A stretch of DNA of 64,000 bases from CAZCPB01 sp044223975 (GTDB taxonomy: Bacteria > Planctomycetota > Phycisphaerae > Phycisphaerales > UBA1924). The stretch spans positions 1 through 64,000 of the forward strand of contig JBGALI010000020.1 of the NCBI GenBank assembly GCA_044223975.1. The letters are read 5' to 3'. Under the pieces are notes generated by a model. It ran no database searches, was not told where the DNA came from, and saw only the letters and a program-made list of their open reading frames with translations. Positions within the stretch are counted from its first letter, which is position 1. Every line of letters starts with the position of its first letter. The position numbers and the translations under genes were made by a program. Below, in pieces: positions 25,772-35,114 of this stretch.

Positions 25772-28186
25772 ATGAGCCGGCGAATATCGCGCGACAGATC
25801 CGCGCCGCCCGGTTCGAACGCCCCGAGCGGAGCGGGCCGTCCGGCACAGCGCTCGCCGCTGCGCTGGGCCGTTGGCCTGGCGATCTTGGCGCTGGTCGTG
25901 CTGGTCTGCCTGTGGATCCGCCCTTGGCCCGGAACTCCGGCCCGTCGCAGCACGGTGATCAGCGCGGCCGCGGCGGCTCCGACCTTTGTCGGCGGGCGAG
26001 CGTGCGCGGAATGCCATGCGAACGAAGCCGCGGCGTGGAAGGGCTCCCACCACGATCTGGCGATGCAGCCCGCCAGCGAATCCACCGTCCTGGGCCGCTT
26101 CGACAACGCGGCGCTCACGCAATTCGGAACAACCTCCACGTTCTTCCGTCGTGGCGGGAAGTTCTTCGTGAACACGGACGGGGCCGACGGTTCGCTCGCC
26201 GACTTTGAGATCAAGTACACGTTCGGCGTGACGCCGATGCAGCAGTACCTGATCGAGTTTCCGGGCGGACGTTTGCAGGCCCTCGACATCGCGTGGGACA
26301 CGCGCCCGGCGCAGGAGGGCGGGCAGCGATGGTTCCACCTCCACCCCGACGATCCCGTGCACGCGGGGGACGTGCTGCACTGGACAGGGCCGGCGCTCAA
26401 CTGGAATTTCATGTGCGCGGATTGTCACTCGACCGGGCTGGAGAAGAACTGGCGCGAGGACAAGCGGGCGTACGAAACAAGGTGGTCGGAGATCAACGTC
26501 TCATGCGAGGCGTGCCACGGCCCAGGGTCCCGGCACGTGGAGTGGGCGCGTGCGCCCAAGGGCACCAAGGCCGCCCCGGACGCGCTCAAGGGACTCACCG
26601 TGGGGCTGTACCGTGAGGAGTGGCCGTGGCGGCTGGACGAGACCAAGCCGACGGCCCAGCGCGTACGGCCACGCACATCGCACGAGGAGATCGAAGCGTG
26701 CGCCCGGTGTCATGCGCGCCGGGCCGCCCTCGTCGACCCGTGCCCCCCCGGTCGACCGCTCGCCGATACGCACGACCCCTCCCTGCTCGACGAGGGCCTG
26801 TACTTCACCGACGGCCAGCAGCAGGACGAGGTGTACGAGTACGGGTCGTTTCTCCAGAGCAAGATGTACGCGGCGGGAGTCACGTGCTCGAACTGCCACG
26901 AGCCGCACGGCGTGAAACGAACAGGCTCGCCCGACAACTACTGCACGGCGTGCCACCGGCCGTCGTACTTCAACTCGCCCGAACATCATCATCACCAAGC
27001 CGGCTCCGAGGGAGCCAGTTGCGTGGCCTGCCACATGCCCGCGCGGAACTACATGGTGATCGACGCCCGCAGGGATCACAGCTTCCGCGTGCCGCGCCCG
27101 GACCTGTCGCTTGCGATCGGCTCTCCCAACGCGTGCACCGGCTGCCACAAGGACCGCGATGACGCGTGGGCGGCGGCGCAGGTGGCGGACTGGCGGGGCC
27201 CCGGCAAGCCGGCGCCGGCCCACTACGGTGAAGCGCTGCACGCCGGGCGCACGGGGCACGTGGACGCCGAGCGACGCCTGTCCGCGCTTGTTCTCGACAG
27301 CGCGCAGCCGGCCATCGCTCGCGCCTCGGCCCTGGCGCTCCTTCCTGCTTTCCTCAGCCCTGGCAGCGCGGGGCTCATCGAAGGGAGTGCCACCGACCCC
27401 GACCCGCTCGTGCGCGGGGCTGCAGCGCGGGCACTGGCGACCCTCCCGCCCGCCGACGGGCTCCGACTTGCGTCGACTCTATTGTCCGACCCGATGCGCA
27501 GCGTGCGCCTGCACGCCGACTGGTATCTCCTGGGTATGAGCGGCTCGCTCCGAACCCCCGAACAGAGAGAACTCGCGGCACGGGCCGCGGCCGAATACCG
27601 CGCCGCGCAACTCGTCAATCAGGACCGCGCGGAAGGGCAGACCAACCTCGGCTCCCTCGCGGTGATCGAGGGCGATGCACAAGCCGCGGTGAGCCGGTTC
27701 CGTCGAGCCCTCGAGCTCAACCCCCAGTTCGTGCCGGCACGGATCGGGCTCGCGGAAGTCTGGCGCCGGACCGGAAGGGACGACGAGGGAGAGCGGGAGC
27801 TCCGCGAAGGCCTGCGTGTGAACCCCCAAAGCCCTCAACTGCACCACGCCCTGGGGCTGCTGCTGGTGCGCCGCGAGCAGCGCGACGAGGCCCTCTCGGA
27901 GTTGCGCCGAGCCGCCGAGCTGGCGCCCGACGATGCCGGGATCGCGTACGTGCTCGGAGTAGCGTTGAACGGCACGGGGCATCCCGACGAAGCGATCACC
28001 GTCCTCGACCTGGCGCACCGTCGGCGGCCCGCGGACCGGGACCTGCTGGTCGCGCTGGCGACGATCAGCCGCGACCAGCACCAGATCGATCGTGCGCTCG
28101 GGTACGCACGACTCCTGGCGGAGTTGTCGCCGGCGGACCCGGGAGTCCGATCGCTTGTCGCGGAGCTCGAGGCGACGCCTCACTGA
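25772..28186 (+). CDS. Octaheme c-type cytochrome with C-terminal TPR domain
   Basis: 804 residues. One N-terminal membrane anchor or uncleaved signal (about 31-49) is followed by a periplasmic domain with eight CXXCH heme-binding sites, in order CAECH (from Cys78), CADCH, CEACH, CARCH, CSNCH, CTACH, CVACH and CTGCH. Then comes an Ala/Leu-rich HEAT-like stretch, and at least four TPRs from about residue 600 (e.g. AQAAVSRFRRALELNPQFVPAR). The heme part resembles cytochrome c554/NrfA-related multiheme proteins found in many planctomycetes, whose partners are mostly unknown. The TPRs suggest a protein-docking role. The ATG at 25772 has GGAGG 7 nt upstream; the frame is open further upstream but overlaps the MBL gene. 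It is 212 bp after the MBL gene, so it may be a separate unit. Confidence 0.9.
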   Translation: MSRRISRDRSAPPGSNAPSGAGRPAQRSPLRWAVGLAILALVVLVCLWIRPWPGTPARRSTVISAAAAAPTFVGGRACAECHANEAAAWKGSHHDLAMQPASESTVLGRFDNAALTQFGTTSTFFRRGGKFFVNTDGADGSLADFEIKYTFGVTPMQQYLIEFPGGRLQALDIAWDTRPAQEGGQRWFHLHPDDPVHAGDVLHWTGPALNWNFMCADCHSTGLEKNWREDKRAYETRWSEINVSCEACHGPGSRHVEWARAPKGTKAAPDALKGLTVGLYREEWPWRLDETKPTAQRVRPRTSHEEIEACARCHARRAALVDPCPPGRPLADTHDPSLLDEGLYFTDGQQQDEVYEYGSFLQSKMYAAGVTCSNCHEPHGVKRTGSPDNYCTACHRPSYFNSPEHHHHQAGSEGASCVACHMPARNYMVIDARRDHSFRVPRPDLSLAIGSPNACTGCHKDRDDAWAAAQVADWRGPGKPAPAHYGEALHAGRTGHVDAERRLSALVLDSAQPAIARASALALLPAFLSPGSAGLIEGSATDPDPLVRGAAARALATLPPADGLRLASTLLSDPMRSVRLHADWYLLGMSGSLRTPEQRELAARAAAEYRAAQLVNQDRAEGQTNLGSLAVIEGDAQAAVSRFRRALELNPQFVPARIGLAEVWRRTGRDDEGERELREGLRVNPQSPQLHHALGLLLVRREQRDEALSELRRAAELAPDDAGIAYVLGVALNGTGHPDEAITVLDLAHRRRPADRDLLVALATISRDQHQIDRALGYARLLAELSPADPGVRSLVAELEATPH

Positions 28187-28213
28187 TCGGGCGCGCTGGT
28201 CAACACCGACCGG

Positions 28214-28972
28214 CTACTTCGTTGCCACGGCCACCAGCCTCGGAGCGTTCTGGTCGTAGGGCACGCCCGCGTAGGAACCGAGGATCCGCACCGAACCGAA
28301 CCCTGCGTCGCGGAGGAGCAGTTCGAGTTCCTGCCCGCTGAAGAGTCGTAATTCGTGACGCGACTCGTAGCGAGCGCCGTCGGGGCGGATCAGAAGCCAG
28401 CGGTTGGCGATGCGGGTCCAGTTTCGAATAGCGCGCCGCTCCTCGAGGAAGATCGAACCGTCGGGGAGCTCCCGCCATTCCCTTTCACGGAACGTTCGAG
28501 CCAGGACCTCGCGTCCCATGATGTCGATCAGGAGCGGGGCACCCGGCTTCAGAGACGCGGCGAAATTCCGAAGGATGCGGAGGTCGTCGAAGGGGTCATC
28601 GAAGTACCCGATCGACGTGAACAGGTTGATCGCGGCGTCGAACCCGCCGTCCCGCCGGAATTCGCGCATGTCCGCACGCACCCACTCGGCCCGGGGCGCG
28701 AACGCCTCGCCGGATCGACGCGCTTCGTCGAGGTACCGGACGGTGCGGTCCACGCCCGTGACTCTGAACCCGCGTTTGAGAAACTCCAGGCTGTGACGCC
28801 CCGGACCGCACGGCATGTCGAGGACATGCGCCGCCGCCGCCAGCCCGAGGAGTTTAACGATCTGCTCGACTTCCGATGCGGCGTTGGCGCGGATGGATGC
28901 GCTAAAGATGACCGGTTCGAGCAGGTGCCAGAACTCGTCGGTCTCGTGCCACGGGCGTGTGAAGGCGTTCAT
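28214..28972 (-). CDS. Class I SAM-dependent methyltransferase
   Basis: 252 residues. SAM-binding motif I is VLDMPCGPGRHS, motif II VTGVDRTVRYLDEAR, then WVRADMREF and the Asp-rich INLFTSIGYFDDPFDD. This is the Methyltransf_25/11 type with a beta-rich insert towards the C-terminus, as in many small-molecule methyltransferases. The substrate is not deducible. The ATG at 28972 was taken because it starts the family-like MNAFTRPWHETDEFW; the open frame upstream overlaps the preceding gene. It begins 11 bp after the beta-helix gene's stop, so both may share a transcript. It converges with the cytochrome gene 27 bp away. Confidence 0.88.
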   Translation of the reverse strand: MNAFTRPWHETDEFWHLLEPVIFSASIRANAASEVEQIVKLLGLAAAAHVLDMPCGPGRHSLEFLKRGFRVTGVDRTVRYLDEARRSGEAFAPRAEWVRADMREFRRDGGFDAAINLFTSIGYFDDPFDDLRILRNFAASLKPGAPLLIDIMGREVLARTFREREWRELPDGSIFLEERRAIRNWTRIANRWLLIRPDGARYESRHELRLFSGQELELLLRDAGFGSVRILGSYAGVPYDQNAPRLVAVATK

Positions 28973-28982
28973 GGATCGCGTC

Positions 28983-31262
28983 TCACGGGGCGGGCGGAAC
29001 CGCCTGCGCGGGTTCGAATTCAAGCTGGAGTATGGCGTAGCCGTCGATCTCGAAGTACTCCACTTCCGCGGTGACCGGGTCACCCGTGCTGTGGAAGATC
29101 CCGGCATCCTGCGTCGGGGCGTGCCAGTCCCAGCGTTCGATCACGGCCTTTCCATCGACCATCACGCGGATTCCGTCGTCGCTGGTGGTTCGAACACGCC
29201 AGTCGCCCGCCGGGAACGCCACCCGGGCGGTCGCCCGGAGCCCGAAATGGTCTGATCCCGGCCCTCGCTTGGACACTTCCTCGGACCACTTCAGGTCGCG
29301 CGGGCCGCGACTTGCGAAGCGGCAGTCAAGGGCGCTGAGCCTGGCGCGCACCGCGTCGGGACCATCGGCCGCGCGACGCCACGCGTCGAGATTCTCGCGC
29401 GGGTCGGTCTCCTTGGTCCAAGGAAACACGACGACGTCCCATGCCGCGGAGACCACCGTCCCCTTCCATCGGCGATCGGGCTCGGATGGCCTTCGCGCGG
29501 TCACGTCGTAGCTCCAGACGCCGCCGTCTCCGATCAGTGTGACGACCGTCGGGGACCCGGGAACCACGCCGATCCTGGCGGCGGGTGAAGTCGCCACTTC
29601 GAACGAGAAATCCTGGCCGTTCCCGACCCGCTCGGACCGGACCGAGCCAACGGCGCTAGCGGCGCCGTCCCATCCGGCGAGTCCGAAGATCTCGAATTCG
29701 ACTGCGCCGCCCGAACCGCCACGGAATCGGGCGGAGGGGCTCTGATGGTCCCACGGGCCCCATTCGTCCATGATGATGTTCTTCCGTCCGGCCAAGGCAG
29801 CACGGGCCCCCACCGGCCGTGCCTTTCCGATCGCCTCGAACTTGGGGGGCAAAACAGCAGGATTGGCCCCTTCCAGCCTGGGCTCGGCGCCTCGGGGCGC
29901 CTCGACCGCCTTTCCTACGTCTGTGGGCGTGTTCGCGACGAAGAAATTGTCCGTCAGGTGCCCGGCGCCGGTGTCACGGAGTTGGAGGCAGATCTTGTCG
30001 CGGTTGAAGGTGTTGCGAGCGATCACGTTTCCGGTGACGACGTGGCCGTTGGCCGCGACGCCGGGCTTTTTCAGGAGCTCACCGTCGTCGTCCCACCAGA
30101 GGTGGACGGCGCAGGAGTTATCTCGGAACGTGTTGTCGATGATGAAATTGTTGGAACCGTGCTCGATGTTAACGCCGCCGCGCTCCAACCCGTACGCCAT
30201 CTCGCCGTTGCGCTCGATGATGTTCTTGGAGATGACCGTACCGCTGGAGTAGCCGCCCCAGATCCCGCAGATGCCGCACTCGACCAGCCGATTCTCGACG
30301 AACCGGTTGCCCTGGCTGAAGGTCATCTCGATCCCGTGTGCGACGGCGTACGAAAAATCATTGCCGACGAGAATGTTGTCGTTGCACCCTCGCCGTTCGT
30401 AGCGGAACTCGGGGTACGGCGCCGGCGATTCGCCGATCGCCTCTTTCCCCGCGAACCCGAAGAAACCATCCCCGCCGTGGGTGACCGAGTTCTCGGCGAA
30501 GACGTTGAAGGTGCACTGCTCGAAGCAGAGAATGCCCGCCGCGTCCTGGCCGCGGTTGTACACCCCGTGGCTGTAGCCGCGAACGCAGAAGTCAAAGGCG
30601 TTCCGCGAGACGATGTTGCGGCTGGACCGCCACATCGCCAGGCCCCATCCCGAGAGGAAGGAGCAGTCGTTGTCGAAGATCTTCGAGTCGTTCACGCGGT
30701 CGAGGACGATCCCGTTCTGTGTCCGGCGGACGAGCACTCCGGAGACCGAGACCTTCGACGAATCCTCGATGCAGATCGCGGCCCCGTGCTGCGAGAGCCA
30801 CTCGTTCTTGTCGTTGTCGTGGGGGAACAGCCAGTCCGAGCCGACCTCCGCGGCGGGCGTGGACTTGAGGTGCTGACGGTAGTTGTCGGAGAGATCACCG
30901 CCCTCGATGACCAAACCGTCGGCGGCCGTCGCGGAAATGCCGGCCTTGTACCCGTGGACGCGAGCGCCCTTGACCGTGACACCGGAGTGCTTGTGGATGC
31001 GGATGCCGGTTCCGGACAGTTGATCCCACGGCGTTCCGGCGCGAGCGCCACGCAGTTCGCTGCCTTCGACGAACTCCACCGTGATATTGTCCGCGTCGAC
31101 GTGAATCACACCGTCGCCGTTGGTATCGGCGATGACGGTCCCGGCCGGCACCACGACGCGGCAGGACTCCGTGATCCGCACGTCATCGGCCGTCACCTGG
31201 ATTTCGGGAAGCGGCGCGACGCCGGGAGAGCACGCCCACGCTGCGAGAACTGGGATCAGCAT
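28983..31262 (-). CDS. Secreted right-handed beta-helix repeat protein with PA14-like C-terminus
   Basis: 759 residues. A short N-terminal signal (MLIPVLAAWACSPG) has a Cys that might be lipidated, though the lipobox is imperfect. A parallel beta-helix follows (about 30-470), with regularly spaced NosD/pectate-lyase-like coils such as NGIVLDRVNDSKIFDND, FNVFAENSVTHGG and NNFIIDNTFRDN. The C-terminal part includes a PA14/YD-like segment (WRVRTTSDDGIRVMVDGKAVI), usually a carbohydrate-binding beta sandwich. Beta-helix proteins of this kind cleave or bind polysaccharides, but no catalytic motif is clear. No good ribosome site precedes the ATG at 31262. Confidence 0.82.
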   Translation of the reverse strand: MLIPVLAAWACSPGVAPLPEIQVTADDVRITESCRVVVPAGTVIADTNGDGVIHVDADNITVEFVEGSELRGARAGTPWDQLSGTGIRIHKHSGVTVKGARVHGYKAGISATAADGLVIEGGDLSDNYRQHLKSTPAAEVGSDWLFPHDNDKNEWLSQHGAAICIEDSSKVSVSGVLVRRTQNGIVLDRVNDSKIFDNDCSFLSGWGLAMWRSSRNIVSRNAFDFCVRGYSHGVYNRGQDAAGILCFEQCTFNVFAENSVTHGGDGFFGFAGKEAIGESPAPYPEFRYERRGCNDNILVGNDFSYAVAHGIEMTFSQGNRFVENRLVECGICGIWGGYSSGTVISKNIIERNGEMAYGLERGGVNIEHGSNNFIIDNTFRDNSCAVHLWWDDDGELLKKPGVAANGHVVTGNVIARNTFNRDKICLQLRDTGAGHLTDNFFVANTPTDVGKAVEAPRGAEPRLEGANPAVLPPKFEAIGKARPVGARAALAGRKNIIMDEWGPWDHQSPSARFRGGSGGAVEFEIFGLAGWDGAASAVGSVRSERVGNGQDFSFEVATSPAARIGVVPGSPTVVTLIGDGGVWSYDVTARRPSEPDRRWKGTVVSAAWDVVVFPWTKETDPRENLDAWRRAADGPDAVRARLSALDCRFASRGPRDLKWSEEVSKRGPGSDHFGLRATARVAFPAGDWRVRTTSDDGIRVMVDGKAVIERWDWHAPTQDAGIFHSTGDPVTAEVEYFEIDGYAILQLEFEPAQAVPPAP

Positions 31263-31340
31263 GCTGGCATGATACGACGGCGTGCTCGCGTCGTTCCGAA
31301 TTCACGCCGATCCAACGTGTTCGAACAATCGTCGGGAGGC

Positions 31341-31664
31341 TCAGTCGCCAGTGGGTGACTTGCCCTGCGTCGGATCGATACCCGGCTGGACCGTCTCGGA
31401 ATGCCTCACCCTCAGATCTTCGCCCTGCGGCGATGACGGCGGGCGGTACGCCGGCAGTTGATCGCGGTACCCGTTGCCGGGCTTGCTCGACTGGTTCTCG
31501 ATGTCGTCCTCGACGCCCTTGAGTCCGCGCTTGAACTCGATGATGCCGCGGCCAAGGCTGCGGCCCACCTCGGGCAGACGCTTGCCGAACAGCAGGAGAC
31601 CGATGACCAGGATGATCACCATGTCCCAGGACATGACGCTGTTCAGAAAGGCGAGCAGGTACAT
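31341..31664 (-). CDS. tatA: Twin-arginine translocase subunit TatA/TatE-like
   Basis: 107 residues. One N-terminal membrane helix (about 8-24) runs straight into the diagnostic LLLFGKRLPEVGRSLGRGI, then an amphipathic helix (EFKRGLKGVEDDIE) and a disordered Pro/Ser-rich tail. The FGxxxLPExGRxLGxG signature defines TatA/TatE-type proteins, which form the pore for folded-protein export. TatC is not in the window. The ATG at 31664 (MYLLAFLN) has AGGAG 7 nt upstream; an ATG 18 bp earlier is in frame but less likely. The tail is shorter than E. coli TatA's and acidic. Confidence 0.9.
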   Translation of the reverse strand: MYLLAFLNSVMSWDMVIILVIGLLLFGKRLPEVGRSLGRGIIEFKRGLKGVEDDIENQSSKPGNGYRDQLPAYRPPSSPQGEDLRVRHSETVQPGIDPTQGKSPTGD

Positions 31665-31797
31665 CAGAGACTCCTTGGGCAAACGGCGGGGCAGCCCTGC
31701 CCCGACCGTCCAGTATAGGTATTCACGGGGCGCATCGTCCCGACCGCGGGCCCCCCACCCTTCGGCGGGAGAACCGCCTGCCGATCAACGGGTTTTT

Positions 31798-32688
31798 TCA
31801 ATGATGCACGCCGGCGCGGCGTTCGGCCGCTTCCACGACGTTGAGGAGCAGCATCGCGACCGTCATCGGCCCCACGCCCCCCGGGACCGGGCTGATGAAC
31901 GAAGCCAAGGGCCGAACCTCGTCAAATGCGACATCGCCGACCGTCTTCATCTTGCCGCCTTCGGCATGAACCCGGTTGACCCCGACATCGACCACCACGG
32001 CGCCGGGCTTGACCATCCCACCCCGTATCAGCCCCGGCTTGCCGACCGCGGCAACAAGAATGTCCCCGGTCCGCGTCAGGTTCACCAGGTCGTCGGTGAA
32101 CTTGTTGCAGGAGATGACCGTCGCCTCTTGGCGCATCAGGAGCACGGCGATCGGCTTGCCGACCACGTCGCCGGCCCCGACCACAACAGCCCGCTTGCCG
32201 CGGATCGGGACGCCGGTGGACTCGATCATTTTGATCACGGCGAGCGCGGTGCAGGGCGCCAGCGACGACCGGCCGTACACGACGTTGCCGATGTTGGCCG
32301 GGTTGACGCCCTCGACGTCCTTCTCCGGTGCGATCAAGCGCTGCACGCGGTACGGATCAACGCCCTCCGTCAGGGGCACGTGCACCATGAGCGCAGTGAC
32401 GCGTTCCTCGCTGTTCAGGAGAAGGACCCGTCCGGCGATGTCGTCGTAGGTCGATCCCGTTGCCAGTTCGTGCAGACGGTACTCGATTCCGAGTTCCGCG
32501 CAGGTGCGACCCTGATTCTCGGCGTAGACCCGGGCCGCGGAATCTCCGGCGTCCACCAGGACGGCGTCCAAACGCACGGCGCCGGCACGCGCCTTGACCG
32601 CGGCGACCCGCGCACGGATCTCGTCGCGGTACCGCTTGGCCAGCGCGCTCCCGTCGATGATGGTGCCGGCCTGGGTCATCCGTGACAT
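31798..32688 (-). CDS. folD: Methylenetetrahydrofolate dehydrogenase/cyclohydrolase
   Basis: About 296 residues, full length. This bifunctional enzyme of one-carbon folate metabolism turns 5,10-methylene-THF into 10-formyl-THF with NADP+. Landmarks are VYAENQGRTCAELGI (catalytic Tyr-Ala-x-x-Gln; Lys is replaced by Asn-Gln in the usual YxxxK stretch), MVHVPLTEGVD, GKRAVVVGAGDVVGKPIAVL and the late SPVPGGVGPMTVAMLL. The usual YxxxK lysine (S-x-x-Y-V-x-x-K in most FolD) reads AARVYAENQ here, so the catalytic Lys seems absent or shifted and deserves checking. The start is ATG 32688 or 32679; neither has a strong ribosome site. It is divergent from ligA, with 48 bp between starts. Confidence 0.9.
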   Translation of the reverse strand: MSRMTQAGTIIDGSALAKRYRDEIRARVAAVKARAGAVRLDAVLVDAGDSAARVYAENQGRTCAELGIEYRLHELATGSTYDDIAGRVLLLNSEERVTALMVHVPLTEGVDPYRVQRLIAPEKDVEGVNPANIGNVVYGRSSLAPCTALAVIKMIESTGVPIRGKRAVVVGAGDVVGKPIAVLLMRQEATVISCNKFTDDLVNLTRTGDILVAAVGKPGLIRGGMVKPGAVVVDVGVNRVHAEGGKMKTVGDVAFDEVRPLASFISPVPGGVGPMTVAMLLLNVVEAAERRAGVHH

Positions 32689-32692
32689 GGTA

Positions 32693-32717
32693 CTCGCACG
32701 GGGGCGGCGCGTGCGAG
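32693..32717. promoter_or_regulatory. Nested inverted repeat between folD and ligA
   Basis: CTCGCACG (32693-32700) pairs with CGTGCGAG (32710-32717) around a 9-nt centre. Outside it, ATGGTAC (32687-32693) and GTACCAT (32724-32730) form a second, outer pair. The whole structure fills the 48-bp spacer between the divergent folD and ligA starts. It could be a shared operator, or the leader hairpin of one or both mRNAs. Confidence 0.4.
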
Positions 32718-32736
32718 CCGGAGGTACCATGGGGTC

Positions 32737-34938
32737 ATGAGCGCGGAAACGGAACGGGCGCGAATCCTCGAGCTGCGAACGCTGCTGGAACGGGCGAACC
32801 GGGCGTACTACGCGGACGCCACCCCGATCATGCCCGACGCGGAGTTTGACCGGCTGCTGGCCGAGCTTTTTGAACTGGAGCGCAAACATCCTGAACTGGA
32901 CGATCCGACCAGCCCGACGCGCCGGGTCGGCGGCGAGCCGATCAAGGGCTTCAAGAGCGTTCGGCACGCCGTGCCCATGCTCTCGATCGACAACACGTAC
33001 AGCGAGGCCGACGTCCGCGAGTGGTACGCGCGGGTGCTCAAGGGCCTCGGCGCCGGCGGGCTGTTCGATGGTGCGGGCGAACCTCCGCGTCTCTTGTGCG
33101 ATCCGAAGATAGATGGTGTCGCGCTCTCGCTCCGTTACGAGAAGGGCGTGCTGGTCAGCGCCGTCACGCGCGGCGACGGCACGACCGGCGATGATGTCAC
33201 CCACGTTGCCAAGACCGTGCGGACCATCCCGCTCCGGCTCCACTGCCACGCCAAGGGGGGAAGGGCAAATCCGATCGAGGTGCCCGCGGTGCTCGAGGTC
33301 CGCGGTGAAATCTACCTGCCGCTGAAGGAGTTCGAGAGGATCAACGCCGAGCGCGACGCCGCGGACGAGGACGTGTTCATGAACCCGCGCAACGCCGCCG
33401 CGGGCGCGCTCAAGCAGTTGGATCCCAGGGTCGCCGCCACGCGGCGCCTGGCGTTCTCCGTGCATGGCCGCGGCGAAGTGAAGGATCGTGCCGGCGGGCC
33501 GTTCTCCAGGTCCCACTCCGAGTTCCTGGAGTCCCTGCGCGCGCTGGGGCTCCCGATCAACGCGCACACCGTGGCGTGTGCGACGATCGACGAGGCGTTG
33601 GGAGCGATCGAGGAGTTCGACGGTCTGCGCCGCGGGCTCGACTGCGCCACCGACGGGATGGTGGTCCGCGTCGATTCGTTCGCGCTGCAGGACCGCCTGG
33701 GCGCCACGACAAAGAGCCCTCGGTGGATCATCGCGTTCAAGTACCCGGCGGAGCGGAAGACGACCACGCTGCTCCGCGTCGAACACCAGGTCGGTAAGAC
33801 CGGCAAGATCACGCCGCGGGCGGTCATGGAGCCGGTGCTGCTCGCGGGCACCGTCGTGCAGCACGCCACGCTGCACAACTACGGGCAAGTGCGAAAGAAG
33901 GACATCCGGGTCGGCGACACGATCGAGGTCGAGAAGGCGGGCGAGATCATCCCGTACGTCGTCGGCGTGGTGCTCGCGAATCGACCGCGGGCCGCGAAAG
34001 CGATCGTCGCGCCCGACAAGTGCCCGGAGTGCGAGGGTCCCGTCGAGATCGAGCCGCCCGAGGCGACCGAGGATCCCGGCCTCGAGAGCGGCCGGCGCTG
34101 TGTGAACCCCGAGTGCCCCGCGCAGATCCGCGAGAAGCTCATCTGGTTCGCGGGGCGCAAGCAGATGGACATCGCCGGGCTGGGTGAGCAGACCGTCGAC
34201 CAGATCCGGTCGCAGTCCAAGGTTCCGCTCAACAGCTTCGCGGACATATTCCGCCTCAAGTCGCACCACCCCGAGCTGGTCGCGCTGGAACGCATGGGCG
34301 ACAAGAAGGTCGACAACCTGCTCGTCGGCATCGAAGCCGCCAAATCGCGCGGGCTTGGGCGGGTTCTGGCGGGGCTCGGGATCCGCCACGTGGGCGACGC
34401 CACCGCCAAGCTGCTGGCCCGCATGTTCCCCGACATCGATGCGCTGCTCGCCGCGAGCATCGATCAACTCATGCCCAAGGCTCTCAAGAAGGACCAGGCG
34501 ATTGCCCTCGGGTTTCCCGCGGCAGCCGAGGACCGCCCCGAGACCGGCCTGGGAAAGGACACCGCCCCCGCCGTGCACGCCTACCTGCACAGCCGCGCCG
34601 CGCGTCGCACGTTCGAAGAACTGCGCGAAGCCGGCGTTGATCTGAGATCGCACGATTACACCAAGCCCGGCTCCGCCCCGGCCCACGGGTTGAACGGACC
34701 GTTCGTGGGCAAGAAAGTGGTGTTGACGGGCACGCTGGAGCACTACGAGCGGCAGGACCTCGCGGAGCTGCTCGAGTCCATGGGAGCGAAGGTATCCGGG
34801 TCCGTGTCGAAGAATACGGACCTGGTGATTGTCGGCACCTCGCCGGGGTCCAAGCTGGAAAAGGCAAGGGAGCTGGGCGTTGAGACTTGGGACGAGGCGC
34901 GGCTGCTGAAGGAGCTGGGCGCGGCGGGAGTAAGGTGA
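32737..34938 (+). CDS. ligA: NAD-dependent DNA ligase
   Basis: 733 residues, slightly longer than E. coli LigA (671). It seals nicks in replication and repair using NAD+. Domains in order: Ia (NMN-binding, Y24-Y25 and D-rich), the adenylation domain with Lys124 in CDPKIDGVALSLRYEKG, the OB-fold, a four-Cys zinc finger (CPEC... CVNPEC), helix-hairpin-helix repeats (IRHVGDATAKLLARMFPDID) and a C-terminal BRCT domain (GKKVVLTGTLEHYERQDL). The extra length comes from two insertions, one before the adenylation lysine (GLGAGGLFDGAGEPP) and one in the HhH region (AAEDRPETGLGKD). The ATG at 32737 has GGAGG about 12 nt upstream; another ATG at 32729 opens a three-codon frame (stop TGA) just ahead. Confidence 0.97.
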   Translation: MSAETERARILELRTLLERANRAYYADATPIMPDAEFDRLLAELFELERKHPELDDPTSPTRRVGGEPIKGFKSVRHAVPMLSIDNTYSEADVREWYARVLKGLGAGGLFDGAGEPPRLLCDPKIDGVALSLRYEKGVLVSAVTRGDGTTGDDVTHVAKTVRTIPLRLHCHAKGGRANPIEVPAVLEVRGEIYLPLKEFERINAERDAADEDVFMNPRNAAAGALKQLDPRVAATRRLAFSVHGRGEVKDRAGGPFSRSHSEFLESLRALGLPINAHTVACATIDEALGAIEEFDGLRRGLDCATDGMVVRVDSFALQDRLGATTKSPRWIIAFKYPAERKTTTLLRVEHQVGKTGKITPRAVMEPVLLAGTVVQHATLHNYGQVRKKDIRVGDTIEVEKAGEIIPYVVGVVLANRPRAAKAIVAPDKCPECEGPVEIEPPEATEDPGLESGRRCVNPECPAQIREKLIWFAGRKQMDIAGLGEQTVDQIRSQSKVPLNSFADIFRLKSHHPELVALERMGDKKVDNLLVGIEAAKSRGLGRVLAGLGIRHVGDATAKLLARMFPDIDALLAASIDQLMPKALKKDQAIALGFPAAAEDRPETGLGKDTAPAVHAYLHSRAARRTFEELREAGVDLRSHDYTKPGSAPAHGLNGPFVGKKVVLTGTLEHYERQDLAELLESMGAKVSGSVSKNTDLVIVGTSPGSKLEKARELGVETWDEARLLKELGAAGVR

Positions 34939-35114
34939 GTTCGTGACCCGGGGGACCGCCCTGATCTTCGGGCTCAACGCCCGATCACCCATCGTCGCGG
35001 AGTGGTTATTCTTGCGTCGCGTGCCGGTTGCGCGCACCATGATGACGGTACCGCGCGGGCCTGCGCCGAACGGCGCCCTTCCCGGACGATCTCATACTGG
35101 CTCGCGGAGCATCC

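Noticed and set aside
32689..35040. Long minus-strand extension of the folD open frame
   Set aside because: It is the antisense of ligA and shows no domain; folD itself starts at about 32688.
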